Assembly (NCBI GenBank): GCA_029564115.1
Contig: JAKQQP010000049.1
Coordinates: 1 to 26,983 of the forward strand
Reading direction: 5' to 3'
DNA from: Candidatus Rifleibacteriota bacterium
Lineage (GTDB): Bacteria; Riflebacteria; Ozemobacteria; Ozemobacterales; Ozemobacteraceae
Length of the DNA stretch: 26,983 nucleotides
The notes below the pieces were generated by a model. The model ran no database searches. It saw nothing but the letters and a program-made list of their open reading frames with translations, and was not told the DNA's origin. The position numbers were made by a program, and so were the translations under genes. Position 1 is the first letter of the stretch, and every line of letters starts with the position of its first letter. Below are positions 8,384 through 16,736 of this stretch, one piece after another.

Positions 8384-9565
8384 ATGACCAGACGAACCGT
8401 ATTTGTCGGAGATATTCATATCGGCTCAGGAGCCGAAACCAACTGGTATCAGAAGTCGGTGCATGAACCTTTGTTGCGGTGCTTTTTGCGCTATCTCAAA
8501 GATAACGCCAATAACATCGATGAGCTGGTAATTCTTGGGGACTGGTTCGACCTGTGGAACTATCACCCCTTTTGTGCGCCGCCAACCGTTGGCCTGATAA
8601 TGGAGCAGAATCACGGGATATTCAAACGCCAGGCTGATGGTGGTGACTTTATCAGCCTGCTGGATGATGTGAAAGTTCGCTTTATTAACGGTGATCACGA
8701 TATGGAAGTCGAGTTGCGTGACATCAACGAGGCTTTGAGTTCGCAGACTGATGCGAAGATTTTGCCTGGGCATGGCTCTGACACCGAAAAGCCGGCTCTT
8801 GCCAATACTTATTACTTTAAAGATGCGGTATGGGCAGAGCACGGCCATCAACACGATCTTTTCAACAAGCCGGCTTTGAACGAAGAGAACCCGATGTCAC
8901 CGCTGCCTCTCGGGTATTTTGTAGCGCGTATTTATTGCCACTTCCTCCAGAAAAAAATTGCCAGCCTGCATCGCATGGATGCGGCCTGTGTTTCCGGGTG
9001 CGGCAATACTAATTACGAAAGCTTTGGTATCAAGCTGCCCGAGCTTGTTTCGCAGTTAATGCAGCAGGCCCGCAACGATGAAAAGTTCAACCCGGCTAAA
9101 ATTATTCTCGATATGATGTTGCAGTATAACCGTAATAATCTGCTTGAATTCAAAGTTTCAGGGAAAAGCCTGGCCGAAGTTCGCACTGATGGGGTAGCCA
9201 GGTTCTACCCAAATCTCATCACCGGCGAAAACTTTTACGAAGCTCTTTGTGAAGCAGAGGTTGTCTATGATGGTCTGGGGCACTTCGTTCGCGAGCATTT
9301 TCTGCAGAACCCTGAATGTAAGGTGGCGGTGATGGGGCATACTCATTGCCCAAGCTTCAACCTCTGTGGCAACGGCAAAAGCAGGGTTTACGCAAATCCC
9401 GGTTATTTCTGCCCGAGTCAACCGGATATTCTGGCTCGCCGTGCTCTGCCCGGCTTTGTTGAAGTTGAAAGCATGCCTGATGGCAGTTGCAAAGTTTTTC
9501 AGAAGGCTGTCGCTGGCAGTCTTGCTGAAGAAATAGTTGAAGTCGCTTCTTTCAGGGTGTTTTAA
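8384..9565 (+). CDS. Calcineurin-like metallophosphoesterase (UDP-2,3-diacylglucosamine hydrolase-like)
   Basis: The protein is 393 residues from the ATG at 8384, chosen because AAGGAG sits at 8371-8376; the frame is open further upstream without a better start. Dinuclear metal-site motifs appear in order: D10-x-H12, GD53WFD56, GD104HD, H153-G-H155 and GH319TH321. The overall plan (short N-terminal D-x-H, GDWFDLW) resembles LpxH-type and YbbF-like phosphoesterases, but the protein is longer than LpxH (about 240 residues), with an inserted helical region around 165-300. The exact substrate is unknown. Odd feature: the usual GNHD motif reads GDHD, so the asparagine metal ligand is replaced by aspartate (D104). 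It stands alone, divergent from zupT. Confidence 0.82.
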   Translation: MTRRTVFVGDIHIGSGAETNWYQKSVHEPLLRCFLRYLKDNANNIDELVILGDWFDLWNYHPFCAPPTVGLIMEQNHGIFKRQADGGDFISLLDDVKVRFINGDHDMEVELRDINEALSSQTDAKILPGHGSDTEKPALANTYYFKDAVWAEHGHQHDLFNKPALNEENPMSPLPLGYFVARIYCHFLQKKIASLHRMDAACVSGCGNTNYESFGIKLPELVSQLMQQARNDEKFNPAKIILDMMLQYNRNNLLEFKVSGKSLAEVRTDGVARFYPNLITGENFYEALCEAEVVYDGLGHFVREHFLQNPECKVAVMGHTHCPSFNLCGNGKSRVYANPGYFCPSQPDILARRALPGFVEVESMPDGSCKVFQKAVAGSLAEEIVEVASFRVF

Positions 9566-9602
9566 AGCCAGAGCTTGGCATTAAAGGTTTTTAATTTGCA
9601 GT

Positions 9603-9674
9603 CATTGCGAGGAGGGCGCAGCCGCGACAATCTCGATGTATAGAGAGATTGTCGCGGCTGCAATTCTCATAATG
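9603..9674. repeat. REP/MITE-like palindromic element
   Basis: A perfect 17-bp inverted repeat (GCAGCCGCGACAATCTC at 9618-9634 and its complement at 9645-9661) encloses a 10-base loop. Imperfect outer arms (CATTGCGAG at 9603-9611 against the complement of 9666-9674, two mismatches) extend it to 72 bases. The ATTGCGAGGAG...GCGACAATCTC wording is familiar as an interspersed palindrome present in many copies in diverse bacterial genomes. That recollection is unverified here, and only one copy is in the window. There is no T-run after the stem, so it is a poor intrinsic terminator, although it lies 38 bases after the phosphoesterase stop. Confidence 0.75.
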
Positions 9675-9781
9675 GCATTTTTAGGCATACCTTCGAAGTT
9701 GACGAACCACTGGGCAGATAATTCCTGAAATAATCTGCAAGAAAAGTTTCATGGGGGCTTAGATTTTGGGCAGCAAATCTG

Positions 9782-9787
9782 TATAAT
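9782..9787 (+). promoter_or_regulatory. Candidate -10 box for the Cache-HAMP gene
   Basis: A perfect TATAAT occurs 59 bases before the ATG. No good -35 hexamer lies 16-18 bases upstream (TTAGAT at best). An activator-dependent or weak promoter is therefore possible. Confidence 0.4.
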
Positions 9788-9820
9788 GGTTTATTCCCGG
9801 TCGTAGTAAAAGCTAAGCCC

Positions 9821-9844
9821 AAAGACGCAGGAGTCTTTCAAGAC
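9821..9844 (+). promoter_or_regulatory. Overlapping alternative hairpins around the ribosome binding site
   Basis: AAAGAC (9821-9826) can pair with GTCTTT (9833-9838). The loop then exposes GCAGGA, which holds the Shine-Dalgarno bases (AGGAG at 9829-9833). The same GTCT (9833-9836) can instead pair with AGAC (9841-9844). Both stems are short, so this is suggestive only. Confidence 0.3.
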
Positions 9845-9846
9845 CT

Positions 9847-11016
9847 ATGAAATTTTCTTTCAGTCTGTATTTTCAGATTACCGTTCTGTTTTTACTTCTT
9901 GGCATTATTTCTGCAATTGGTGCCGGTTCTCTCAGCTATCTCGAAAGTCGCCGCATAATTGTCGAGCAGTTTAACGAGTCGATGCGCAGTATTGCCATGA
10001 CGATCAGTTCAAGTCTCAATGACAAAGCGGACGACGCCGCAGAAGCGATAATGCGCCTCAGTCGCCACGCTATATTGTACAACGGCGAATCCGAGGATGT
10101 GCAGAAGTTTCTTCAGGTTGCCGTCGATTCTTCTTCGCTTTTCAACAATATCTATTATTTCGATGTTGCCGGCCCGCTGATTGCGGCTGCCTATTCAGAT
10201 GGCCGCGACCCTGCCAGATACATTGGCGAAAATTTTCAGACCTATAAAGACAACGATAAAACCCGTATGGTTTATTTCGATTTGGTTCGTGCCCTGGAAA
10301 CGCGAACCCCGGTTTTTTCAGCTTTTTTTAAATCGGCAACCGACAGGTTGATGAATTCTTTCATCGTTCCAGTAGTGCATGAGGAAAAAATCGTCGGACT
10401 TCTCAGCTGTGGCATTGTGCTTGACCGAACTAACAAGCTGCTCGATATGATGACCAGACTCAAACCCCATCCGAAGGGTTACATTGCCTTGATCGACAAA
10501 AAGGCGCAGATATTGTTGAGTGCCGGCGAAATGCCCGACAATTTCTCGCCGCACAGCGAGTGGATGCAGGTCGAAGACCTTCTTATCAGAGACTCGGGCT
10601 ACCTTCAGACGGTTTTGCGCATGGAAAAGTCGGGTCTGGGCATCTGTACCGGCATCCCGGAAGCAGCTGTTGCCGGGATTCTCAGTCGCCTCCGCAGAGA
10701 GACCATAGCCTTTACTCTTGGTGCCGGGGTTTTTGCTTCACTGCTCGGTGTCATAGCCGCTTCTATTCTGATAACTCCACTTACAGACCTGGTCAGAGGG
10801 CTGCAGCAGTTGCGGTCCGGGTTACCGGGCGAGCGTATCAGCCGCAGTGCTTCTGGCGAGATAGCAGAAGCAATCTGTGTATACAATGAACTTAGTGGCA
10901 AATTGCATCGCACTCCTGGTGCGGCAGACTTCTGGGCGAATTTGTGGGGGCGGTCGGCAGACTCAGAAGCAAGTTCAGACCCTGAACAGCGAGTTTCCGG
11001 TTCTGACGAGGCATGA
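9847..11016 (+). CDS. Cache-domain membrane sensor with HAMP but no output domain
   Basis: This 389-residue protein has a first membrane helix (about 7-29), a large extracytoplasmic region with the layout of a double-Cache sensor (about 35-285), a second helix (about 287-310) and a HAMP-like segment (about 311-355). Sensors of this plan normally continue into a histidine kinase, GGDEF, SpoIIE or chemoreceptor domain. Here the frame ends after a 35-residue low-complexity tail (GAADFWANLWGRSADSEASS and onward). An AGGAG lies 13 bases before the ATG, a longer spacing than usual. Another frame over 10955-10996 encodes RQTQKQVQTLNSEF, which looks like a coiled-coil linker. The gene may therefore be frameshifted or a truncated relic. 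It is followed 71 bases later by sbcD. Confidence 0.72.
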   Translation: MKFSFSLYFQITVLFLLLGIISAIGAGSLSYLESRRIIVEQFNESMRSIAMTISSSLNDKADDAAEAIMRLSRHAILYNGESEDVQKFLQVAVDSSSLFNNIYYFDVAGPLIAAAYSDGRDPARYIGENFQTYKDNDKTRMVYFDLVRALETRTPVFSAFFKSATDRLMNSFIVPVVHEEKIVGLLSCGIVLDRTNKLLDMMTRLKPHPKGYIALIDKKAQILLSAGEMPDNFSPHSEWMQVEDLLIRDSGYLQTVLRMEKSGLGICTGIPEAAVAGILSRLRRETIAFTLGAGVFASLLGVIAASILITPLTDLVRGLQQLRSGLPGERISRSASGEIAEAICVYNELSGKLHRTPGAADFWANLWGRSADSEASSDPEQRVSGSDEA

Positions 11017-11087
11017 CCGCTGCTTTGTCGGTTGTTTGCGTGCTCGTCGCGTAAATTATTAGAATACAATTGATTTTTGGAGGGAAT

Positions 11088-12317
11088 ATGCGTTTGCTGC
11101 ATACTTCCGACTGGCATCTCGGTAGGCCTCTGTTTAACTACAGGCGTTATGAAGAGTTTGAAGCCTTTTTGAACTGGCTTGCTGAGGTGATTAGAGACAG
11201 ACGGATCGACGTTCTGGTCGTTGCCGGAGATATTTTTGATACGACGGCTCCGGCCAACAAAGCCCAGGAATTATATTACCGTTTTCTGGCCGGCCTGATG
11301 GGGTCATGCTGCCGTAACGTGGTTATCATCGGCGGTAATCATGATTCGCCGACATTTCTGGATGCGCCGAAACAGCTGTTGAGGGCTTTGAATGTGCACG
11401 TCGTCGGCAGTATGACCGACGAGCCTGAAAATGAAAATATTTTGCTGAAAAACCCCGTCGGGGAACCGCTCGCCATTGTGTGTGCCATACCCTATCTGCG
11501 GGATAAAGATGTTCGAATGGTAGAAGCGGGCGAAAGTATCGAAGAAAAGGGCGAGCGATTGCTGCATGGTATTCGTGGGCATTATGCCAGTGTGTGCGCG
11601 GCAGCAGAGAAAATCCGAAAAGAGCTGTCCGGCGAAATCCCGCTGATCACGACCGGGCATCTTTTTACCGCCGGCGGAAGAACAATCGACGATGATGGCG
11701 TTAAAGAATTGTATGTGGGTGCTCTGGCACACGCGCCGGTTGATATTTTTCCGGAGTTTGTCGATTACTGCGCTTTAGGGCATCTGCATGTAGCGCAAAA
11801 AGTCGCGGGGCACGAACATATACGCTATTCGGGTTCCCCTTTGCCGATGGGGTTTGGTGAGGCGGGTCAGCAAAAGCAGGTTGTGTTTGTCGAATTTTCG
11901 GGCCGCAAACCTCATATCGAAGAAATTGCGGTGCCCTGTTTTCGCCCTCTGGTAAAAGTATCGGGAACCTTTGCCGAGATTGCTGCTGAACTGCATAAAT
12001 TGATAGCTGAAAAGAGCAACGCCTGGGTCGATGTCGAATACACGGGCCAGGAGATCCTGCCTTCTCTACAGGAAGACATTTTTGCAATGGTTGCCGGCTC
12101 CGATCTGGCATTGACCAGGGTGAGAATTCAGCGTCTGGTAAGAGAACTCGTCGGAGCCGTCGACAGCGAAGAGAGCCTCGATGATTTGAATGAAGCGAAG
12201 GTTTTTGATCTTTGCCTTGAATTCAATGATGTTTGTGAAGAGCAGCGAACTGAAATGATCGCTGCTTTCAATGAAATTCTGGCTCTTTGCCATGAAGAAG
12301 ACCTGAACAGAGAGTAG
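11088..12317 (+). CDS. sbcD: Exonuclease subunit SbcD (Mre11-like nuclease)
   Basis: The protein is 409 residues from the ATG at 11088, chosen for GGAGGG at 11079-11084; an upstream ATG at 11070 lacks one. It carries the Mre11/SbcD phosphoesterase motifs in order: TSDWHLG (D8, H10), VVAGDIFD, IGGNHDSP, ITTGHLF and CALGHLHVAQ. A family-typical YSGSPLPMGFGEAGQ and a C-terminal capping domain follow. With SbcC it forms an ATP-dependent nuclease that opens hairpins and trims DNA ends, for example at palindromes and protein-blocked breaks. Length is typical (E. coli about 400). sbcC starts 8 bases after the stop, as in most genomes, so the two form an operon. Confidence 0.95.
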   Translation: MRLLHTSDWHLGRPLFNYRRYEEFEAFLNWLAEVIRDRRIDVLVVAGDIFDTTAPANKAQELYYRFLAGLMGSCCRNVVIIGGNHDSPTFLDAPKQLLRALNVHVVGSMTDEPENENILLKNPVGEPLAIVCAIPYLRDKDVRMVEAGESIEEKGERLLHGIRGHYASVCAAAEKIRKELSGEIPLITTGHLFTAGGRTIDDDGVKELYVGALAHAPVDIFPEFVDYCALGHLHVAQKVAGHEHIRYSGSPLPMGFGEAGQQKQVVFVEFSGRKPHIEEIAVPCFRPLVKVSGTFAEIAAELHKLIAEKSNAWVDVEYTGQEILPSLQEDIFAMVAGSDLALTRVRIQRLVRELVGAVDSEESLDDLNEAKVFDLCLEFNDVCEEQRTEMIAAFNEILALCHEEDLNRE

Positions 12318-12325
12318 GGCACGAC

Positions 12326-15300
12326 ATGAAAATTTTGCAGCTGCGCTTTAAAAACCTTAATTCTCTGCAGGGCGAGTGGTTGATTGATTTTTCGAACCCG
12401 GCTTTTGTCGCTGACGGTATTTTTGCCATTACCGGCCCGACCGGAGCGGGTAAATCTACGATTCTCGACGCGATCTGCCTTGCTCTTTACGGTTCGACCC
12501 CGCGTCTGGGCAGAATTACCAAAAGCAACAACGAGATCATGTCGCGCAAGACCGGCGAATGCCTGGCCGAAGTCGTTTTTTCATCGCAGAAGGGCAAGTT
12601 TTGCTGCTGTTGGAGCCAGCGCCGCGCCAAAGGCAAATCCGACGGCAATCTACAGGAACCAGTGCACGAGATTTCCGATGGCGAGACCGGCAAGGTTATA
12701 GAAGCGAAAAAGTCTCTGGTGGTCGGGGTCATAGAAGACAAAACAGGCATGGATTTTACGCGGTTTACCCGCTCGATAATGCTGGCCCAGGGTGGCTTTT
12801 CGGCTTTCCTGCAGGCATCACCGGCAGAACGTGCCCCGATTCTTGAACAGATAACTGGAACGGAAATTTACAGCACAATTTCTTCGCGTGTGTTTGAGCG
12901 GCAGCGCGAGGAAAAAGCACGCTACGATAATTTATTGGCTGAAAATGCTGGTATTGTAACGCTTTCGCCTGACGAAGAAGCTGAGATACAGAAACGGATT
13001 CTCAGCCGGAAAGACACAGAAGATTCTCTGGCATTGCAGTTTGCCGATTTGAATAAAGCTCTACAGTGGCTCACAGAAATCGAGAGACTCAAGGCTGAGC
13101 TGAATAGTCTGACATCAGATTCGGAAACACTGGCGCGGCAGATGGAAATGTTCATGCCGACCCGTGAAAAATTGCGCCTGGCCCTGGAGGCTTCTGAACT
13201 GGATGGCGATTATTCTGTTTTAACAAAAACCAGAGCGATGCGTGATTCTGACCAGGCTGGCCTGGGTAAATGTGAGGCCGGTATTCCTGAGCTGGAGCGG
13301 GTATTTGCCGATCAGGAAAAAAAAATGCTGGATATAGAAGGCAAAAAAAATGCTTTGAAAGCACGGCAAAAAGAGTTGCAGCCGTTGTGGCAGAAGGTTC
13401 GCACCCTTGATTTGCAGATAGCCGAAAAGAATCGCGGTGTCGAGGCTGCAGATAAAGAACTGCGCAAGGCGCAGAATCAGTTCGATGAAAATCTGCAGAA
13501 ACAGAAACACAACGCTGACCAGTATCGCAAGGCAAAAGCCGAACTCGATCAGATCTCTGAATACCTCACTGCGAATTCTCAGGACGAAATTCTTGTTTCG
13601 CAGATGACGGCAATGGAAGAGTTGGCAGAAAGTTTGCGTAAGATCGCCGAAGAATGCCGTAACCGAGAAAAAGAGCTGCAGAAAGCCCGACAACAGCTTG
13701 AAATTTCTGAAAAAGAAAAGATCGACCGCGAAGCCGAATTTACCACAGGCCAGCAAAAACTGCAGCAGCTGAAAAATGAGATTACTACAAGGGGGCAGCG
13801 GCTGCAGGCTGTTCTTGGGCAGCGAACCCTGCACGAATACCAGACCGAGATGACTTTTCTTCTAAAAGAAGCGGGTTATATTCGCATTGTCGAAAACTTT
13901 GCCGATGCCCGCAGAACAGTTCTCAAAGACGGTAGTCCCTGCCCGCTGTGCGGCGCAATCGAGCATCCTTACGCCGTTGGCAATATACCCGAACTCTCCG
14001 AAAATGAAAAAAGAACGGCTGAAATCGGCCAGATCATCGAGCAGGCAAATGCTATTGAAAGCGAGATCAAAAAGCTTCAGGCAAACGAAATAAAACATAC
14101 TGACAGTTTGCATGAAATCGAAAAGTCGTTGCTGAAAGCCAGGCATGTTATCGAGACTTCTGAAAACAGTCTGCGGGAAAAAGCGCAACTGGTTAATGAG
14201 AGCGGGCAAAAACTGGCTGAACTCAATGAATTGCTGTTAAAGAGGCTGAGAGGGCACGGCGTGCATGAAATTCCTGCGGCCGGGGTCGAAGCTTTATTTG
14301 CCGATCTGAAAAATAGACTGCGTATCTGGAGCGAAAAACAACGGCGCAAAAGCGAAGTTGACAGCAGTCTGCAGATTCTGGCAGCCGAACTTCTGAACCT
14401 TGAAAACGCTGCCGTCGCTCTGAGCGAAGCTGTAGAAGAAAAAAAGTCGGTTTTTGCCTCGGCCCGGCAAAATTTAGACAATTTTCGGCATCAGCGCAGC
14501 GAACTGTTTTCTGAACGAGACCCTGAAATTGAAGAAAATAATTTTGCCCTGGAACTCGCCGCTGCCGAAAACGCTGAAGTGCAGGCCCGCGAAAACCGTG
14601 ACCGTGCCAGGCAGAACCTTGGCGATCTGCAGGCTCGCATAAATGCTTTGAAGGCTGCAATCGCAGCCAGAGAACAGGAAATAGGTGCCCTTGAAGATTC
14701 TTTTGCGATAAAGCTTGCTGCTAAAAAGTTTGTTGACGAAGCTGGTTTTATCGCGGTTCGCATGAGCCCTGAACAAAGAAAAGAGCTGGCCAGCCAGGCT
14801 CAGGATCTCGATAAAAAGAAGACTGAAATTGCCACACGCTTTTCTGATTGTCAAAACAGATTGAAAAAAGAGCTGGAACTCTCTCTAACTCCATTGACGA
14901 CCGATGAATTGAAAGTCTTGAGCGCCGACTGCGCTCTGAAGCTCAAAGACATCAGAGAAGAAACCGGTGCCCTGAAGCAGAAGCTCGCAGACAATAGACG
15001 AGCCGCAGATCTTTTGCAGAGCCGCAAGGTGCAGATCGATCGGCAGGCCGCCGAATTCCAGAAGTGGGATCGCCTCAACGCCATTATCGGCTCAAAAGAT
15101 GGGCAGAAATTGAGAAATTTTGCTCAGGGGCTTACTTTTGGCATAATGGTCAGGCACGCCAATCAGCAGTTGATGAAAATGACTGATCGCTACCTGCTGA
15201 CCCGTGACTCTGAACAACTTCTTGAATTGAAGGTAATTGATAATTACCAGGCTGGCGAGATGCGCTCGACCAAGAATCTTTCGGGCGGCGAAAGTTTTAT

Positions 15301-15574
15301 CGTCAGCCTTTCTCTGGCTCTGGGCCTGGCTAAAATGGCCAGCCGCAAAGTTCGTGTCGATTCACTGTTTCTTGACGAAGGGTTTGGAACCCTTGATAAC
15401 GAAGCTTTGCAGGTCGCTCTAGATACGCTTTCCGGTCTGCATCAGGATGGCAAGCTGATCGGAGTAATTTCACATGTTTCATTGCTGAAAGATCGAATTG
15501 CCACTCAGATCAGCGTTACCCGCAGCAATGCCGGCCGCAGCCTTCTCGATGGCCCCGGAGTCATCCGAAAATAG
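12326..15574 (+). CDS. sbcC: Exonuclease subunit SbcC (Rad50-like SMC ATPase)
   Basis: This 1082-residue protein has the split-ATPase layout of SbcC/Rad50. The N-terminal Walker A motif GPTGAGKST is at residues 37-45. Two long coiled-coil arms (about 190-520 and 560-900, rich in Glu, Lys, Gln and Leu heptads) flank a zinc hook with CPLC at C539 and C542. The C-terminal part carries the ABC signature LSGGES (985-990) and Walker B LFLDEGFGTLD with D1017 and E1018. The hook joins two SbcCD complexes through a shared Zn2+. All key residues are intact and the length is close to the family norm. It ends nine bases from the opposing reductase gene. Confidence 0.95.
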   Translation: MKILQLRFKNLNSLQGEWLIDFSNPAFVADGIFAITGPTGAGKSTILDAICLALYGSTPRLGRITKSNNEIMSRKTGECLAEVVFSSQKGKFCCCWSQRRAKGKSDGNLQEPVHEISDGETGKVIEAKKSLVVGVIEDKTGMDFTRFTRSIMLAQGGFSAFLQASPAERAPILEQITGTEIYSTISSRVFERQREEKARYDNLLAENAGIVTLSPDEEAEIQKRILSRKDTEDSLALQFADLNKALQWLTEIERLKAELNSLTSDSETLARQMEMFMPTREKLRLALEASELDGDYSVLTKTRAMRDSDQAGLGKCEAGIPELERVFADQEKKMLDIEGKKNALKARQKELQPLWQKVRTLDLQIAEKNRGVEAADKELRKAQNQFDENLQKQKHNADQYRKAKAELDQISEYLTANSQDEILVSQMTAMEELAESLRKIAEECRNREKELQKARQQLEISEKEKIDREAEFTTGQQKLQQLKNEITTRGQRLQAVLGQRTLHEYQTEMTFLLKEAGYIRIVENFADARRTVLKDGSPCPLCGAIEHPYAVGNIPELSENEKRTAEIGQIIEQANAIESEIKKLQANEIKHTDSLHEIEKSLLKARHVIETSENSLREKAQLVNESGQKLAELNELLLKRLRGHGVHEIPAAGVEALFADLKNRLRIWSEKQRRKSEVDSSLQILAAELLNLENAAVALSEAVEEKKSVFASARQNLDNFRHQRSELFSERDPEIEENNFALELAAAENAEVQARENRDRARQNLGDLQARINALKAAIAAREQEIGALEDSFAIKLAAKKFVDEAGFIAVRMSPEQRKELASQAQDLDKKKTEIATRFSDCQNRLKKELELSLTPLTTDELKVLSADCALKLKDIREETGALKQKLADNRRAADLLQSRKVQIDRQAAEFQKWDRLNAIIGSKDGQKLRNFAQGLTFGIMVRHANQQLMKMTDRYLLTRDSEQLLELKVIDNYQAGEMRSTKNLSGGESFIVSLSLALGLAKMASRKVRVDSLFLDEGFGTLDNEALQVALDTLSGLHQDGKLIGVISHVSLLKDRIATQISVTRSNAGRSLLDGPGVIRK

Positions 15575-15582
15575 CAGTTTTA

Positions 15583-16566
15583 TCAGTGTTTGAACGCTTC
15601 CGGGTTGAGCAGGTCGGGCGGCTCTTTGCCGGCGAAAAAGGCCGAAAGATTTTCGGCGACCATTACCGACATTTTTTCGCGGGTTGCGTAGCTCGCACTC
15701 GAAATATGCGGAGCTACTACGACATTGTCGAGCTCGAGCAATGGGTTATCAGCTGTTGTCGGTTCGATGCAGAAGACATCGAGCGCGGCTCCTGCAAGTT
15801 TTTTTGTTTTTATAGCTTCGTAAAGGGCCTGTTCATCAACAACTGGGCCGCGTGCATTGTTGATCAGATAAGCAGTGGGCTTCATCAGTTGCAGGCGCTC
15901 TTTGTCGATCAATAGTCTTGTGCTGTCTGTAAGAGGCACATGCAGACTGACGAAATCAGATTTTTTGAGCAGCGTTTCGAGGTCGACGCGGGTCGCGCCG
16001 CATTCTTGTTCGAATTCCGGTTTTGGCGTGCTGCTGCTGTAAAGAATCGGCATATTGAAACCGCGTCCCCGTCGTGCCATTGCCTGACCGATGCGCCCGG
16101 CGCCGATAATGCCAAGAGTGGCGCCGAAAATATCGTGCCCGAGCATCATTGAGGGGTGCCATGCCACTTTCCAGTTGCCGTTGCGCACGTAACGGTCAGC
16201 TTCGACTACCCGCCTGGCGACGGCCATCAGCATCGCGAAGGCGAAGTCGGCAGAAGCGTCGGTCAGCACCTCAGGGGTATTGGTGACGCAGATGCCACGC
16301 TTTGTCGCTTCCCTGACGTTGATGTTGTCAAAACCTACGGCGAGCTGCGCGATGATCTTCAGGTCGGGTGCCTGTGCCATTATTTCAGCATCTATTTTGT
16401 CAGAAAGCAGCGTTATCAGGCCATCAACCTTCTTTACCCTGTCGATCAGAACATCTCTGGGGGGCGGGGCGTATTCAGGCCAGATTTCTGCCGAAAAATT
16501 GCGGTTAATTATCTGCAGGCCGGCGTCGTGAATGGCTCTGGTGACAAAAATGCGCGGTTTGGTCAT
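15583..16566 (-). CDS. D-2-hydroxyacid dehydrogenase (glyoxylate/hydroxypyruvate reductase)
   Basis: This 327-residue protein belongs to the NAD(P)-dependent D-2-hydroxyacid dehydrogenase family. The Rossmann motif GIIGAGRIG gives G155, G157 and G160. The catalytic trio is R239 (in NNARGPVVDE), E268 (in DVFCIEP) and H287 (in APHISSAS). LAVGFDNINV and the NTPEVLTDASADF segment resemble glyoxylate reductases (GyaR/GhrB type) more than phosphoglycerate dehydrogenase, and there is no ACT domain. It would reduce glyoxylate or hydroxypyruvate to glycolate or D-glycerate. It is divergent from the glycerate kinase gene across a 170-base region with a palindromic operator candidate, which supports hydroxypyruvate/glycerate use. 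GAGGAA precedes the ATG. Confidence 0.9.
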   Translation of the reverse strand: MTKPRIFVTRAIHDAGLQIINRNFSAEIWPEYAPPPRDVLIDRVKKVDGLITLLSDKIDAEIMAQAPDLKIIAQLAVGFDNINVREATKRGICVTNTPEVLTDASADFAFAMLMAVARRVVEADRYVRNGNWKVAWHPSMMLGHDIFGATLGIIGAGRIGQAMARRGRGFNMPILYSSSTPKPEFEQECGATRVDLETLLKKSDFVSLHVPLTDSTRLLIDKERLQLMKPTAYLINNARGPVVDEQALYEAIKTKKLAGAALDVFCIEPTTADNPLLELDNVVVAPHISSASYATREKMSVMVAENLSAFFAGKEPPDLLNPEAFKH

Positions 16567-16672
16567 AAAATTTCCTCACAGGTTGATTTTTATGGTTTAC
16601 ATGATCTATGAAAAAACAGGTTTGAGTTATTTATAAGCGGCGATTTCATCAATTAAATCTGTTTTATTTCTG

Positions 16673-16688
16673 GAATTACCGGTAATTC
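16673..16688. promoter_or_regulatory. Perfect 16-bp palindrome, candidate operator
   Basis: GAATTACCGGTAATTC is perfectly self-complementary. It sits in the 170-base divergent region between the reductase and the glycerate kinase, four bases upstream of a TACAAT box (16692-16697) and 48 bases before the kinase ATG. A weaker TATAAA-like box for the reductase lies on the other strand (16630-16635). This position fits a dimeric repressor that could shut off both genes; the regulator itself is not in the window. Confidence 0.6.
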
Positions 16689-16691
16689 TAT

Positions 16692-16697
16692 TACAAT
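16692..16697 (+). promoter_or_regulatory. Candidate -10 box of the glycerate kinase promoter
   Basis: TACAAT matches the sigma70 consensus at five of six positions and lies 39 bases before the ATG. No convincing -35 hexamer is present; the palindrome occupies the spacer. Confidence 0.45.
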
Positions 16698-16736
16698 ATT
16701 GTCTGAAATGGCAAAAATTAAAAAAACGAGGCTATT

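Larger units (their letters stand above)
9566..9846. other. Intergenic region with palindromic element and sensor-gene leader
   Basis: No gene is visible in these 281 bases. The left part holds the palindromic element at 9603-9674. The right part holds a TATAAT box and two mutually exclusive short hairpins just before the Cache-HAMP gene. Bases 9675-9775 show nothing I can name. Confidence 0.6.

Noticed and set aside
9790..9846. Possible c-di-GMP (GEMM) riboswitch, suggested by GACGCAGGAG
   Set aside because: The conserved GGCAAACC bulge, the GACGCAAAGC core and the two long paired helices are missing.
13220..13834. 204-codon open frame on the minus strand inside sbcC
   Set aside because: Phe/Leu-rich translation is a by-product of the Glu/Lys-rich coiled coil on the other strand.
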